From contig NZ_WWNB01000002.1 in assembly GCF_012062845.1 (NCBI RefSeq), forward strand, positions 62,001-126,000: a stretch of 64,000 nt of DNA, read 5' to 3'. Positions 44,280-56,229 of this stretch are shown here, one piece after another; position 1 is the first letter of the stretch, and every line of letters starts with the position of its first letter. The translations under genes and the position numbers were made by a program. The notes below the pieces were generated by a model. It had not been told where the DNA came from, made no database searches, and worked only from the letters and a program-made list of their open reading frames with translations. This DNA is from Halomonas salinarum. GTDB taxonomy: Bacteria; Pseudomonadota; Gammaproteobacteria; Pseudomonadales; Halomonadaceae.

Positions 44280-45605
44280 TCATTGCGTCGGCTTTAGCGC
44301 GCGGGCCTCGACAAAGGTCCGGTAATCCTGGGCCACACAGTCGGCATAGGTCAGAGCCAGCGTGGACACCACGTCGACAAACTTCTCCTGTCGACCATCG
44401 AGACACTCACAGACATTGCGGGCAAAGCATGCAGGGTCCGCCTGATTCAGGGCCCGAGCGCCGCGCAGATGCTCGCGAGCGAGAATTCGTCCCCACTGCT
44501 TGACCAACTGGCGGTAGGGTTTGCCTCCATCGAGCTTGTGGGTGGGAAAGTCCTCCTTGAACGGCGACCGCTCACGCACCGAAAACACCGTATCGCCCAG
44601 ATGCAGCCAGCCAAGATACAGATCAGGGTGCTCGGCAATGGCACTGAAGGCGGCGGCGTGCCGAGTGCCTTCATGGGGGAAGGTCGCTTTCCAGGCACGT
44701 TTTTCGGCGGCATTCATCTTGCGCCAGCCTTCCGGTGGCGTCTGTTGCTTCACATCGAGAATCACGTCGTCGTGCTCATGGTCGCGCCCGCCCTCGATCA
44801 GTACGTAATAACGATCGAGCCCCAGTGAACCGGTGCCGGCATCGAGACGCCGTGCCATGTCCTTGACCTGGAAGTGATCTTCCTCGGCCTCGGCGCGACG
44901 TCCGCCGAGGGTATCCCGGTACTCATCCTCGATGGCCTTGCGCAGCTGGCTACCCAGGTGGGCGGGCAAGCGAGCCAGCTTCTCGGGCCGCTCCTCGAAG
45001 GCGAAGCGCCGCCCCGACTCATCCAGGGTGGTCCACTTGTCGAGCATCTTCGCACGGCTTTCCTTGCGCGCCACCTTCTCGAGGAAAGGCGCCAGCGGTC
45101 CCTTGGCGGTCTCCAGGGTCACCGCCATGGGCGTTTCGCCGCGCACGTGTCCGGCCAGCTCATCGTGATAGCTCTCGAGCAGTTTCTTCAGGGCCTTGCG
45201 GGTCCCCTTGCGCGACAGGCCAACGTTCTCGCGGGCGTCGAGCACCAGGCTGATGGCCAGGCGCCAGAGATCGTACTGGTAGTCGCCGATCAGGGCATCG
45301 TCGAAGTCATCCATGCCGTAACGCACGGCATCGTCATGATGGCCGTAGGCACCGAAGTTGTACGCATGTGCATCCCCCTGCAGCCAGGTCTGGGTCTCGG
45401 GCAAACCGCCGAACAGCGCGAATCGCCAGTCATGCCACACATCATCCCAGTAGAGATGGTTGGTGCCCCGGAAGAAGCGATACGGCGACTCTGCCAGCTT
45501 GCCGAACTTGGCCTTTCTGTCGGCATCGGAAAGGCGTGCATTGGCGGCATCGATGGCATCCAGCACCTGCTGGGGGCGATTATGGCGCGTCAGGGGTTGC
45601 GACAT
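44280..45605 (-). CDS. DUF2252 family protein
   Basis: A 441-residue protein starting at ATG 45605 behind GAGGAG. Family motifs visible are [24 protein letters not shown] and [24 protein letters not shown]; these resemble the catalytic core of aminoglycoside phosphotransferase-like kinases (GDxHxxN then D-x-D), so a kinase-like fold is plausible. No signal peptide. Substrate unknown. It is followed by cysK 46 bases downstream and is probably cotranscribed with it. Confidence 0.85.
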   Translation of the reverse strand: MSQPLTRHNRPQQVLDAIDAANARLSDADRKAKFGKLAESPYRFFRGTNHLYWDDVWHDWRFALFGGLPETQTWLQGDAHAYNFGAYGHHDDAVRYGMDDFDDALIGDYQYDLWRLAISLVLDARENVGLSRKGTRKALKKLLESYHDELAGHVRGETPMAVTLETAKGPLAPFLEKVARKESRAKMLDKWTTLDESGRRFAFEERPEKLARLPAHLGSQLRKAIEDEYRDTLGGRRAEAEEDHFQVKDMARRLDAGTGSLGLDRYYVLIEGGRDHEHDDVILDVKQQTPPEGWRKMNAAEKRAWKATFPHEGTRHAAAFSAIAEHPDLYLGWLHLGDTVFSVRERSPFKEDFPTHKLDGGKPYRQLVKQWGRILAREHLRGARALNQADPACFARNVCECLDGRQEKFVDVVSTLALTYADCVAQDYRTFVEARALKPTQ

Positions 45606-45776
45606 GTGACGTGACTCCTCGAAAGGGGGCAATGTATCGGGCCGGTACCCCATAGTAGAGGCCGATACCCAAGGATGATATGACAAGCGAGGATGAGGAT
45701 GTCACCGCTGCGGTGCGGGGGTATGATCACTGTTCTGGATTCTGTTCTCACATATTCGCATAAGGTCCACGCCGCC

Positions 45777-45986
45777 ATGCAGCTCTCCTTGCCACACCCC
45801 ATGACGCTGCTCGCCTGCTTGAGCCTCGCATTGCTGCTCACCGGCTGCACCATCAACACCTACCCGGATGGTCACCGCGAGACGGTGCTCGGCGCGCCCG
45901 GTGACGAGACACCCACGCCCTATTCACCCGGGGTGATTCTCGATGAGAACGGTGAGCCCCGCGCGATCAGCGATGCGCCGCGCTGA
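45777..45986 (+). CDS. small lipoprotein
   Basis: A 69-residue protein with a signal peptide and lipobox LLTGC (Cys at about residue 25), then a short polar, Pro-rich mature part with TYPDGHRETVLGAPGDE. An AAGG lies upstream of ATG 45777. An alternative start at the internal ATG (45801) would shorten the signal. Function unknown. It precedes nfeD on the same strand by 115 bases. Confidence 0.7.
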   Translation: MQLSLPHPMTLLACLSLALLLTGCTINTYPDGHRETVLGAPGDETPTPYSPGVILDENGEPRAISDAPR

Positions 45987-46101
45987 CAGCCTGACAAAGC
46001 ACATTACTCAACACAGCGAGCTAGACGGCACTCATCGCCAGCGCCCGACTCTAGGCAGCATGAGACGCTGGACCGACCGGCCGGCCACCCGAGGAATAGC
46101 C

Positions 46102-46575
46102 ATGGAATGGACACCCGCGATGCTCTGGCTCGCCGCCGCACTGGTACTGGGCCTTGCCGAGTTGACCTCCGGCGCCCTACTACTGCTGGCGCTGGCCTTC
46201 GCCGCCGCCCTGACCGCCGCCACCACCGCCGCCCTCGGGCTGCCCTTCAGCGGGCAGCTGCTGGTCATGGGTGTGCTGGCCGGGATATTGGTGCCGCTCA
46301 CCATCAAGGTGATCCGCCCGCGTTTCTCGCCCCAGGGCGTGGCCTACGGCACCACCGGCACCGGGGTGGAACGCGGTCATCGCTACGTGACCATCGAGCG
46401 TGACTTCGACGGCGCCAGCGGCCTCAAGATCAATGGCGACTTCTATCGCCTGCGCGTCGATAGCACCACCACCACCCGCCTGCCGGCGGGGACCAACGTC
46501 ATCTTCAAGGAATTCGATGGCACCACCGCCATCGTCGAGTTGGCATCCGCCACCCCCTCATCACAGGAGCCGTAA
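46102..46575 (+). CDS. NfeD family membrane protein
   Basis: A 157-residue protein; ATG 46102 follows GAGGAA. Two to three N-terminal hydrophobic helices (about 8-70) are followed by an OB-fold NfeD domain (about 85-150, including the GVERGHRYVTIERDF segment). Short NfeD proteins pair with SPFH proteins, and here the SPFH gene starts two bases after the stop, with the SPFH ribosome site inside the nfeD end. Together they form a typical YbbK/QmcA-like membrane-microdomain operon. Confidence 0.9.
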   Translation: MEWTPAMLWLAAALVLGLAELTSGALLLLALAFAAALTAATTAALGLPFSGQLLVMGVLAGILVPLTIKVIRPRFSPQGVAYGTTGTGVERGHRYVTIERDFDGASGLKINGDFYRLRVDSTTTTRLPAGTNVIFKEFDGTTAIVELASATPSSQEP

Positions 46576-46577
46576 AA

Positions 46578-47633
46578 ATGGACTTTCCGTTGAGCCCGGG
46601 GCTGATTCTCAGCCTGATCGTCGTCGTCATGGGTATTCTGATCATCGCCAAGGGGCTGGTGATCGTGCGCCAGTCAGAGGTCATGGTGATCGAGCGGCTG
46701 GGCTCGTTCAGTCGGGTGCTGGAGAGCGGCATCAACATCATCATTCCCTTCATCGAGCAGCCCCGCGCCATCACCATGATCCGCTACAAGAAGATGGGTG
46801 AAGAGTATCTGCCACTGACCAGCGACGAGGTGCGCATCGACCGCCGCGAAACGGTGATGGATTTCCCCGGCCAGCCGGTGGTGACCACCGACAACGTCAC
46901 CGTGACCATCAACGGCGCCCTCTACTACCAGATCATCGACCCCAAGCGAGCCGTCTACGAGGTCGAGAACATGAGCCAGGCGGTCGAGGTGCTGGCCAAG
47001 ACCACCCTGCGTTCGGTGGTCGGCAAGATGGAACTCGACAAGCTGTTCGAGTCCCGCGCCGAGGTCAACAACGAGATCCAGGCCTCGATGGAGGAGCCGG
47101 CCTCGAAGTGGGGCGTGAAGATCTCCCGGGTCGAGGTACAGGACATCGCCATGCCCGAGGAGGTCGAGTCCGCGATGCGCCTGCAAATGGCCGCCGAGCG
47201 CAAGCGTCGCGCCACCGTGACCGAGGCCGAAGGCGAGAAGTCCGCGGCCATCGCCATGGCTCAGGGCCAGCGGGAATCGGCGATCCTCAACGCCCAGGGC
47301 GACAAGGAATCGGCCATCCTGCGTGCCCAGGGTGAGCAGGAGTCGATCAAGCTGGTACTCAACGCCATCGGCGAGAGCGAAGAGAACAAGCGCACCGTGG
47401 TCGGCTACCTGCTGGGCCAGAGCTATATCAAGGTACTTCCGACCATGGCCAAGGACGGCGAGCGGGTCTTCGTGCCCTACGAGTCCTCGGCACTGCTCGG
47501 CTCGATGGGCATGTTCCGCGAGATGGCCGGCAGCCCGGAAGATGCCGTGAGCCAACACCTCAAGACCAATGCCGGCCAGACCGGCCTGCGCGGCGGCATG
47601 CTGGGCGGTGCCGGCTCGGGCACGGGGAGCTGA
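46578..47633 (+). CDS. SPFH/stomatin-like protein (QmcA type)
   Basis: A 351-residue protein with an N-terminal membrane helix (about 10-30), an SPFH domain (about 30-200: VMVIERLGSFSRVLESGINIIIPF, DFPGQPVVTTDNVTVTINGALYYQI) and a long helical, Ala/Glu-rich oligomerisation region (about 200-270). Such proteins form ring or cage assemblies that organise membrane patches and modulate FtsH-type proteases. The C-terminal tail EDAVSQHLKTNAGQTGLRGG is repeated in shortened form at 57853-57927, see findings. It is translationally linked to nfeD. Confidence 0.92.
   Translation: MDFPLSPGLILSLIVVVMGILIIAKGLVIVRQSEVMVIERLGSFSRVLESGINIIIPFIEQPRAITMIRYKKMGEEYLPLTSDEVRIDRRETVMDFPGQPVVTTDNVTVTINGALYYQIIDPKRAVYEVENMSQAVEVLAKTTLRSVVGKMELDKLFESRAEVNNEIQASMEEPASKWGVKISRVEVQDIAMPEEVESAMRLQMAAERKRRATVTEAEGEKSAAIAMAQGQRESAILNAQGDKESAILRAQGEQESIKLVLNAIGESEENKRTVVGYLLGQSYIKVLPTMAKDGERVFVPYESSALLGSMGMFREMAGSPEDAVSQHLKTNAGQTGLRGGMLGGAGSGTGS
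47535..47615. repeat. left direct repeat (3' end of the SPFH gene)
   Basis: These 81 bases recur at 57853-57915 in the same orientation with one substitution (cgc/cgt) and an 18-base in-frame deletion. They bracket the whole mal locus. Confidence 0.85.
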
Positions 47634-47797
47634 AGCAGACACCAGGCCGGCTCATGACGGTGGCGCCCTCGCTGTGATCGACGCGGGGCTCGTGAGCCGG
47701 CCAGCCCCGCGCCCCAGACCTTCGTCGTAGTCCCCCCCGGTCCTCCGGGCCTGTCGGGCATAATACCGGGCCAGCCACGCTCGCCTTGGAAGTCCCG

Positions 47798-50509
47798 ATG
47801 CCGCTGATCCAGGAAAAACTCGCGCCGCCCCCCCTACCCCTGTCACTGGTGGCCCGCCCGCGCCTCAATGACCATTTCGTTCTCGACAAGCGCGTGCGGG
47901 TGCTGCTGGTCAAGGCACCGCCGGGCTACGGCAAGAGCACCCTGGTCGCCGAGCGGCTTCCAGCCCTCGAGCAGCGGGCCGCCTGGCTTCGCCTGGATCG
48001 CCGCGACGACCAGCCGGCGCGCTTCGCCGCCTACTTCGCCGCGGCCCTCGACCGGCTGTGCCAAGAGCATCTGGCGGTCTCACTGCCGGCAACGGATGAC
48101 GACCTGCCCTTCGACGACCGCATCGACGACTGGCTGGCCAGCCTGCCCGCCGAGGCCGCCCCCTGCCGGCTGGTGCTCGACGACTTCGAACACATCCGCC
48201 ACCCGGCCATCCTCGAGGGGCTCGCCCACTGGCTGCGCCATCAACCGCGCTGGCTGACCCTGACGCTGGTGTCGCACACCCGACCGCCCCTGGGACTCCC
48301 CGGCCTGCGGCTGCGCGGCGAGCTGGAGGAAATCGGCGTGGAACAGCTGGCCCTCGACCTGGAGGAGGCCCAGACCCTGTGCGCCGAGCAGCTCAGCTTC
48401 CCGCCGACCCGGGTCAGCCTGGAGCGTGCCCTGCGCCTGACCGAGGGCTGGCCCATGGCCCTGACCTGGCTGATCGAGCGCACCACCACCCGAGCCGGCT
48501 TCGATGCGCTGCTCGAGCGGCTATCCGGGGCGCATCCCGATTTCGTGGCCTGGTTCGACGACCTGCTGAACGCCAGCCTCGACGCCCCGGACCAGCAACT
48601 GTTGCTGCAACTCGGCGTGCTGGAGCGATTCTCGCCGGCGCTGGTGGCACGCCTGCTGGAGGGCGAGCGGGTCACCCAGCGCCTTGAGGCCCTGGAGCAG
48701 GCCGGACTGTTCCTGCATCGCCCCGACCCCCACGACCAGTGGTACCGCTTCCATGCCCTGTTCGCCCAGTACCTGCGTCACCGCCGCCACGAATTGAGCC
48801 TCGACACCCAGCGTCGGCTCCACGGCCGTGCCAGCCAGGCCTGGCTGGCGCTGGGCGACCCGGCCCTGGCACTGGCCCAGGCGATCGAGGCCGACGACCA
48901 CGACGCCCTGGCGACCTTGATCGAGGATCAGGGCCCCTACCTGCTGGCCCACGGCCACTTCGTGCTGCTGGCACGGGCCCTGGCAACGCTCGGTGAGCCG
49001 CGTGTCGGCACCTCGCCGCGCCTCACGCTGATCCACGGCTGGGCGTCCCACGCCCAGTCCCAGTTCGACCGTACCGCCCAGGCCATCGGCTGGATCGAGG
49101 CCCAGCTCGACGAACCCGCCTGGCAGGAACTCGCCGCCGAGCTCGCCACCCTGCGCGCCCAGCTGGCGATCAACCAGGGCGATGCCGAGCGAGCCGCCCC
49201 GCTGGCCGAACAGGCCCTCACTCTGCCGGTGCGTTACCTGGCCGCCACCCCGGTCTCGGCCGGCGCCATTCTCTGTGAGTCACGCTTCGTCCAGGGCCAC
49301 CTCGAGGAGTCGCTGACCCGCATCCAGGCGGTGGAACAGCACGCCAGGCACATCGGCGATGCCCAGCTGATGCTGTGGGCGCTGTGCCACCATTCGGAGA
49401 CCCTGGTAGCCCAGGGGCGGCTACAGGCGGCCTTCGACATCCAGGAGCGCGCCTTCGCGCATATCGAGCACTGCGGCCTGGATCGCCTGCCGGTGGCCGA
49501 GTTCCTGTATCGCATCCGCAGCCAGCTGCTGTGGGAATGGCACCGCCTGGACGAGGCCGAGCAGGCGGCGCTGGCAGGCATCGCCGTGCTCGACGATCAG
49601 GGCGAGCACTGGACCCTGCAGTGTCACGTCGGCCTGGCCAAGGTCGCCCTGGCCCGCGGCGACCAGGCCCAGTGCGCCGACCATATCCGCCGGCTGCGCA
49701 AGATACTGGCCGAGGGCGACTATCATATCGACTGGCGCGCCAATGCCCATGCCACCCTGCTGGCCTGGTGGCAGGCCAACGACGACTGCGATGCGGTGGC
49801 CCGCTGGCTGCAGGAGGCGCCGCCGGTCGACACCGACACCGCCAGCAACCACTTCGCCCAGGCCAACGTACGCAATCACGCCCGCGCGCTGATGCTGCTC
49901 GACCGGGCCGACGAGGCCCGAGGGCTGCTGGAGACCCTGGAGACACAGACCCAGCGCTTCGGGCTGGTCACCGATGCCAATCGCAACCGGTTGTGCCTGG
50001 CGGCGCTGGAATGGCAGTGCGGCCAGGAGGCAGCGGCGCTGACACATATGACGAGTGCTCTCGAGCTGGCCTCGCGCACCTCCCTCACCGGTAGCTTCCT
50101 GCGCCTGGGCAAGCCGCTGGTCGAGATGCTCGCGGCCCTGCTCGAGCAGGGTGGGCTCGACGCGATGTCCCGCGCGCGGGCCGAGCGCTTGATCCATCTG
50201 GTCGGTCGCCAGCGCGACTTCGGCCAAGCGATACGCCTGATGCTCGACGATGCCGTGATCGCCGACATCGTCACCCGCCCCGATGTGCCGGAGTTGATCC
50301 GCACCTCACCCTTGACCCGTCGCGAGTGGCAGATCCTGAGCCTGATCCACGCCGGCTTGTCCAACGAGCAGATCGCCGAGCAGCTCTCGGTGGCCCCCAC
50401 CACCGTCAAGACGCATATCCGCAGCCTCTACCAGAAGCAGAACATTCGCCGCCGCGAGGAGGCCATCGCCCTGGCCGGCGATCTGCTGGCCCGCATCCAG
50501 GGGGAGTAG
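47798..50509 (+). CDS. malT: MalT-like LuxR-family transcriptional activator
   Basis: A 903-residue regulator, the usual MalT length. Walker A APPGYGKST (residues 40-48) starts an ATP-binding STAND domain, followed by a winged region, TPR-like helical repeats (about 330-780) and a C-terminal LuxR helix-turn-helix (LTRREWQILSLIHAGLSNEQ, then TTVKTHIRSLYQK). E. coli MalT needs ATP and maltotriose and activates mal operons at GGGGAkGAGG boxes; exact copies of these boxes lie before the next operon and before malE. It is transcribed in the same direction as the alpha-glucosidase operon. ATG 47798 follows GGAAG. Confidence 0.92.
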   Translation: MPLIQEKLAPPPLPLSLVARPRLNDHFVLDKRVRVLLVKAPPGYGKSTLVAERLPALEQRAAWLRLDRRDDQPARFAAYFAAALDRLCQEHLAVSLPATDDDLPFDDRIDDWLASLPAEAAPCRLVLDDFEHIRHPAILEGLAHWLRHQPRWLTLTLVSHTRPPLGLPGLRLRGELEEIGVEQLALDLEEAQTLCAEQLSFPPTRVSLERALRLTEGWPMALTWLIERTTTRAGFDALLERLSGAHPDFVAWFDDLLNASLDAPDQQLLLQLGVLERFSPALVARLLEGERVTQRLEALEQAGLFLHRPDPHDQWYRFHALFAQYLRHRRHELSLDTQRRLHGRASQAWLALGDPALALAQAIEADDHDALATLIEDQGPYLLAHGHFVLLARALATLGEPRVGTSPRLTLIHGWASHAQSQFDRTAQAIGWIEAQLDEPAWQELAAELATLRAQLAINQGDAERAAPLAEQALTLPVRYLAATPVSAGAILCESRFVQGHLEESLTRIQAVEQHARHIGDAQLMLWALCHHSETLVAQGRLQAAFDIQERAFAHIEHCGLDRLPVAEFLYRIRSQLLWEWHRLDEAEQAALAGIAVLDDQGEHWTLQCHVGLAKVALARGDQAQCADHIRRLRKILAEGDYHIDWRANAHATLLAWWQANDDCDAVARWLQEAPPVDTDTASNHFAQANVRNHARALMLLDRADEARGLLETLETQTQRFGLVTDANRNRLCLAALEWQCGQEAAALTHMTSALELASRTSLTGSFLRLGKPLVEMLAALLEQGGLDAMSRARAERLIHLVGRQRDFGQAIRLMLDDAVIADIVTRPDVPELIRTSPLTRREWQILSLIHAGLSNEQIAEQLSVAPTTVKTHIRSLYQKQNIRRREEAIALAGDLLARIQGE

Positions 50510-50519
50510 CCACCGGCTT

Positions 50520-50537
50520 ACTCATCCCCTCCTCCCC
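50520..50537 (-). promoter_or_regulatory. tandem MalT boxes before the alpha-glucosidase operon
   Basis: On the minus strand GGGGAGGAGG (50537-50528) is an exact MalT box, directly followed by GGGGATGAGT (50529-50520, nine of ten). They lie about 140 bases before the alpha-glucosidase start. Confidence 0.7.
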
Positions 50538-50677
50538 CCGCCTACGCCTGCCTTGTCCCCGACGGGAGGATTTCTCCCGTCGGCACTCCCGGCATCATGG
50601 CGCGACACCCGTCCCATGCGGTTGATACCCCGCGGACCGGCGCGAGACCTCGCGCCCGACGACTAAGGACAAGGCCC

Positions 50678-52341
50678 ATGACCACAGAGACTTCGCGATA
50701 TCTCGGCAAACAGGACGCCGACTGGTGGCGTGGCGCGGTGATCTATCAGATCTACCCGCGCAGTTTCCTGGACACCAACGGCGATGGCATCGGCGACCTG
50801 CAGGGCGTGATCGACAAGCTCGACTACATCGCCTCGCTGAATGTCGATGCCATCTGGCTGTCGCCCTTCTTCACCTCGCCGATGAAGGACTTCGGCTACG
50901 ACATCAGCGACTACCGCGACGTCGACCCGATGTTCGGCACCCTCGCCGACTTCGACCGCCTGGTGGAGGCCGCCCATACCCGAGGACTCAAGGTCACCAT
51001 CGACCAGGTACTCTCCCACAGCTCCGATCAACATCCCTGGTTCCAGGAGAGCCGGGCGAGCCGCGACAACCCCAAGGCCGACTGGTACGTGTGGGCCGAT
51101 CCCCGGCCCGACGGCGCCCCGCCCACCAACTGGCAGGCAATCTTCGGCGGCTCCGCCTGGCAGTGGGACACCCGCCGCTGCCAGTACTACCTGCACAACT
51201 TCCTGGTCGAGCAGCCGGACCTCAACTTCCAGACCCCCGAGCTGGTCGAGACCGTCCTCGGCGAGGTGCGCTTCTGGCTCGAGCGCGGCGTCGACGGCTT
51301 CCGCCTGGATGCGGTCAACTTCTGCACCCACGGCGAGCTCAAGGACAATCCGCCCCGCGAGGATATCGCCGAGGGCTTCATCGGCGTGCGCCCCGACAAC
51401 CCCTATGGCTATCAACTGCATATCCATGACAAGACTCAGCCGGGGAACCTGACCATCCTCGAGCGGCTGCGCGCCCTGTTCGACGAGTACCCCGGCACCA
51501 CCAGCGTCGGCGAGGTCGGCGACGACGACTCCCTGGGCGTGATGGCCGAATACACCCAGGGCGGCAAGCGGCTGCACATGGCCTACTCCTTCGACCTGCT
51601 CGGCGAACGCCATGACCCCGAGCACCTGCGCGGCATCCTCACCGAGATGGAGTCACGCATCGAGGATGGCTGGCCGTGCTGGGCGCTGGGCAACCACGAC
51701 GTGACCCGCCTGGCCACCCGCTGGGACGCCGAGGACAATGCCGCGGCACTGCGGCTTTATATGGCCTTCCTGCTCACCCAGCGCGGCAGTGTCTGCCTCT
51801 ATCAGGGCGAGGAGCTGGGCCTGACCGAGGCCGAGCTTTCCTTCGAGCAGCTGGTCGACCCCGCCGGCATCACCTTCTGGCCGGCCTACAAGGGCCGCGA
51901 CGGCTGCCGCACCCCGATGCCGTGGAAGGCCGATGCGCCCCAGGGCGGCTTCTCCCGGGCCACGCCCTGGCTGCCGGTGCCCGATGACCACCTGGGCCTG
52001 GCCGTGGACCAGCAGGACGGCGATCCGGACTCGCTGCTCAACGCCTATCGCGCCTTCCTGGCCTTCCGCCGCACCCAGCCGGCGCTGGTCAAGGGCGAGA
52101 TCCGCTACCACCCGCTGCGTGACGAGGTGCTGTGCCTCGAGCGCACTCATCAGGGCAGCCGCCTGCTGGTGGCGCTGAACTTCGCCGACGAACCCCACGA
52201 GCTACCGGCGCCACGCGCCGCGCGCGCCCTCGAAGAGGCCCCGTCGATGGTCAACGGCGCCTGGCAGGACGGCACTCTCACTCTCCCGGCGTATGGCATC
52301 GCCATCGCCCGCTGCCCGCAACCCGACGAGGAGGATGCGCA

Positions 52342-52354
<13 letters not shown>
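50678..52354 (+). CDS. GH13 alpha-glucosidase (Halomonas HaG-like, GH13_23 type)
   Basis: A 558-residue protein; ATG 50678 follows AAGGAC. It has the GH13 barrel motifs: VIYQIYPRSFLD at the start, DVDPMFGT, GFRLDAVNF (nucleophile D211), GEVGDDD (acid/base E279) and NHD (D341). The sequence strongly resembles the well-studied Halomonas alpha-glucosidase that acts on maltose and short malto-oligosaccharides. No signal peptide, so it works in the cytoplasm on imported maltodextrin. Its stop overlaps the malK start by 13 bases, so the two are cotranscribed and probably coupled. Confidence 0.93.
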
Positions 52355-53457
<1,103 letters not shown>

Positions 53458-53475
53458 ACGAGAGGCTCCCCTGCC

Positions 53476-53513
53476 GACAACGCCCCGGTGCGCCTTGCGC
53501 CCGGGGCGTTGTC
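53476..53513 (+). terminator. terminator of the alpha-glucosidase-malK operon
   Basis: GACAACGCCCCGG (53476-53488) and CCGGGGCGTTGTC (53501-53513) form a perfect 13-bp stem. No long T tract follows. Confidence 0.65.
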
Positions 53514-53606
53514 GTTGAGGCGTTATCGTTGCCATGGCCCTTCATCGGGTTTCATGGCTCCCCTGCGGGGTAGCGGCCGATGCCGGCGCTGCCCACGACC
53601 ACACAT

Positions 53607-53630
53607 AAAAAACCCCGGCGAAGGCCGGGG
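53607..53630 (-). terminator. Rho-independent terminator of malEFG
   Basis: CCCCGGC (53613-53619) pairs with GCCGGGG (53624-53630), loop four, followed on the minus strand by six T. A textbook terminator 40 bases after malG. Confidence 0.9.
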
Positions 53631-53671
53631 AAGCATGGGTCCCTATCGGGACGAGGAAATCGGGTGGGGGC

Positions 53672-54562
53672 TCAGCCTTTCACGCCCCCCGAGGTCAGCC
53701 CGCCGACGATCCAGCGCTGGCAGAACAGGAAGACCAGGGTGATGGGCAATCCCGAGAGCACCGCCGCCGCGGCGAAGTCGCCCCAGCGCTGGTTGTGCTC
53801 GGCAAGATACTGCTGGGCGCCAACCGCCAGGGTCAGCTTGTCCTCGTCGAGCAGCAGCACCGAGGCCATCGGGTACTCCATGATCGACATGATGAAGGCG
53901 AGGATGAACACCACCACCAGGATCGGCACCGACAGCGGCAGCAGGATATGGCGGAAGGCCTGCCAGGTGCTAGCACCGTCGACCATGGCGGCCTCTTCCA
54001 GCGAGCCGTCGATGGACTCGAAGTAGCCCTTGATGGTCCAGATGTGCAGCGCCACCGCCCCCAGCGAGGCGAGGATCAACGAACCGTGGGTGTTGATGCC
54101 CAGCCAGGGCACCAGCTGTCCCAGGCGATCGAACAGGGCGTAGAGCGCCACCAGCGACAGCACCGCCGGGAACATCTGGAAGATCAGCATGCCCTTGAGA
54201 ATCGGCGCCTTGCCGGAAAAGCGCATGCGCGCGAAGGCATAGGCACTGGTGGTGGAGAGCGCCAGGATCATCAGCGAGGACACCACCGCCACCTTGATTG
54301 AATTCCACAGCCACAGCATCACCGGGAACGGCGGCTGGACAACGGTGCCGTCGGGGCGCTCCCAGGGGATGCCGAAGGCCAGCGCCCAGTGTTCGAGCGA
54401 GAAGCGCTCGGGGATCAGGCTGCCGGTGGCGAAGTTGCCCTCACGGAAGGAGATCGAGATCACCAGCAGCAGCGGAAAGACCACCAGGGTGACGAAGCCC
54501 AGCAGGGCCAGATGGGCCCCGAGCTTGCGGGTGCGGATGGAACGGGGTTGAACCATGGCCAT
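53672..54562 (-). CDS. malG: maltose ABC transporter permease MalG
   Basis: A 296-residue permease with six hydrophobic helices. The cytoplasmic EAA motif reads [23 protein letters not shown], which docks MalK. The start [15 protein letters not shown] is a typical MalG N-terminus. The gene follows malF with a 13-base gap. It brings maltose and maltodextrins across the inner membrane with MalF. Confidence 0.94.
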   Translation of the reverse strand: MAMVQPRSIRTRKLGAHLALLGFVTLVVFPLLLVISISFREGNFATGSLIPERFSLEHWALAFGIPWERPDGTVVQPPFPVMLWLWNSIKVAVVSSLMILALSTTSAYAFARMRFSGKAPILKGMLIFQMFPAVLSLVALYALFDRLGQLVPWLGINTHGSLILASLGAVALHIWTIKGYFESIDGSLEEAAMVDGASTWQAFRHILLPLSVPILVVVFILAFIMSIMEYPMASVLLLDEDKLTLAVGAQQYLAEHNQRWGDFAAAAVLSGLPITLVFLFCQRWIVGGLTSGGVKG

Positions 54563-54575
54563 GAGACGACTCCTG

Positions 54576-56150
54576 TTAGACCTTGACCTTGGACAGGCGC
54601 AGATTGAGCACCGACAGACCGACCACCAGCAGGAAGATCATGGTGGCGATAGCCGCCGCCAGGCCGAAGTTCTGGCCGGCATCCTGGAAGGCGATGCGGT
54701 AGGTGTAGCTGACCAGCAGGTCAGTGGTACCCGCCGGCGTGCTGGCGCCGAGGATGTCCGGGCTCCCTTCGGTGAGCAGGGCGATCAGCACGAAGTTGTT
54801 GAAGTTGAAGGCGAAAGCGGCGATCAGCAGCGGCGTCAGCGGCTTGAGGATCAGCGGCAGGGTGATCCTGAACAGGTTGGTCAGCGGTCCGCCACCGTCC
54901 ACCGCCGAGGCCTCATAAAGATCGCGGGGGATCGACTGGATCAGCCCCATGCACAGCAGCAGCATGTAGGGATACCCGAGCCAGGTATTGACGATCAGCA
55001 GCATGCTGCGGGCCAGCGCCGGATCGGTGAACCAGTTGGGGCTGATGCCGAACAGGTTCTCGAGGATCAGGTTTATCTCGCCGTAGTTCTGGTTGAACAT
55101 GCCCTTGAAGATCAGGATCGAGATGAAGGCCGGCACCGCATAGGGCAGAATCAGCAGGGTGCGGTAGATGGCCTTGCCCTTGAGCTGCTCCCACTGCAGC
55201 AGCGACGCCAGCAAGAAGCCCACCGCCAGGGTGAACACCACCGTCAGCCCGGCGAAGACGAAGGTCCAGACGAAGATCTGCAGGAAGGGCCCGCGAATGT
55301 CCGGGTCGGTGAAGATCTTGGTGTAATTGTCCAGGCCCACCGACACCGGCCAGCCGGGGGTGAGGCGCTCGCCATCCTCGGTAACGAAGAAGCCGGTCTC
55401 CTGGTTCGGCGTCAGGATGGTGCCGTCGCGAAGGTCGGTCAGGCTGCCGTCGGGGTTCGCTTCGAAGCGAGGCAGTATCGGCGCGAAGCTGCGCAGGCCC
55501 GCCATCTTGAGCTCGGTGCCGTCCGGCGTCACCAGGGTCAGGCCCTGCAGGCGGTCGCGCAGAGCGATCACCTCACGGATGCCCAGCGCCTCGCCCGGCG
55601 GGGCCGCCTGGGCCGGTTCGACCGCCAGCGGTTGCCCAGCCTCGGCCTGCGCCAGCGGGCGGGACACCAGTTGCCGCGTGCCTTCCAGGTCGCCGGCCCC
55701 CTTGGCGTCCAGATAGAGGCGCGTGCGATCGCCCTCGCGATACAGCTGGAAGTCGAAGGCCTGGCCCTCGGCCTGGTAGGTCTGATCGAGGAACTGGGCA
55801 CGCACCCGTTCCTCGCTGAGCAGGTTGCTCGAACTGTAGTTGCTGAAGCTGATGCCGATGGTATAGACCAGCGGGAAGATCACGAACACGCCCATGCCGG
55901 CCAGCGCCGGGAAGATATAGCGATGACTCATCAGCTCACGCTTGCCGAAGACGATCGCGAGGCTGGCCCCCAGCACCAGGAACAGCAGCGAGAACATCCA
56001 CTGGCCGCGCAGGTGGAAAGCCACCACCAGCCACAGGGTGGCCAGCACCAGCAGTACCGTCAGTGCACGCAGCGCCCAGCGGGTGTAGCGTTCGGCGGGA
56101 TGGCGGGAGCGATGGCGCGGCAACCCGCGCGAGGCATTGGTTATAAACAT
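54576..56150 (-). CDS. malF: maltose ABC transporter permease MalF
   Basis: A 524-residue permease, close to the 514 of E. coli MalF. Two helices near the start, then a large periplasmic P2-like loop (about 100-290) unique to MalF, then six core helices with the EAA motif [26 protein letters not shown] 56150 is chosen because AGGTGATCCC precedes it; the open frame extends further upstream into the malE intergenic space without similarity. It lies 79 bases after malE. Confidence 0.93.
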   Translation of the reverse strand: MFITNASRGLPRHRSRHPAERYTRWALRALTVLLVLATLWLVVAFHLRGQWMFSLLFLVLGASLAIVFGKRELMSHRYIFPALAGMGVFVIFPLVYTIGISFSNYSSSNLLSEERVRAQFLDQTYQAEGQAFDFQLYREGDRTRLYLDAKGAGDLEGTRQLVSRPLAQAEAGQPLAVEPAQAAPPGEALGIREVIALRDRLQGLTLVTPDGTELKMAGLRSFAPILPRFEANPDGSLTDLRDGTILTPNQETGFFVTEDGERLTPGWPVSVGLDNYTKIFTDPDIRGPFLQIFVWTFVFAGLTVVFTLAVGFLLASLLQWEQLKGKAIYRTLLILPYAVPAFISILIFKGMFNQNYGEINLILENLFGISPNWFTDPALARSMLLIVNTWLGYPYMLLLCMGLIQSIPRDLYEASAVDGGGPLTNLFRITLPLILKPLTPLLIAAFAFNFNNFVLIALLTEGSPDILGASTPAGTTDLLVSYTYRIAFQDAGQNFGLAAAIATMIFLLVVGLSVLNLRLSKVKV

Positions 56151-56229
56151 GGGATCACCTGCGGTCTGCCCCGGCCTGGCAAGGCCGGCCGGGGGCATGG
56201 ACACGGGAAGGAAGGCTGGAAGACCAGCG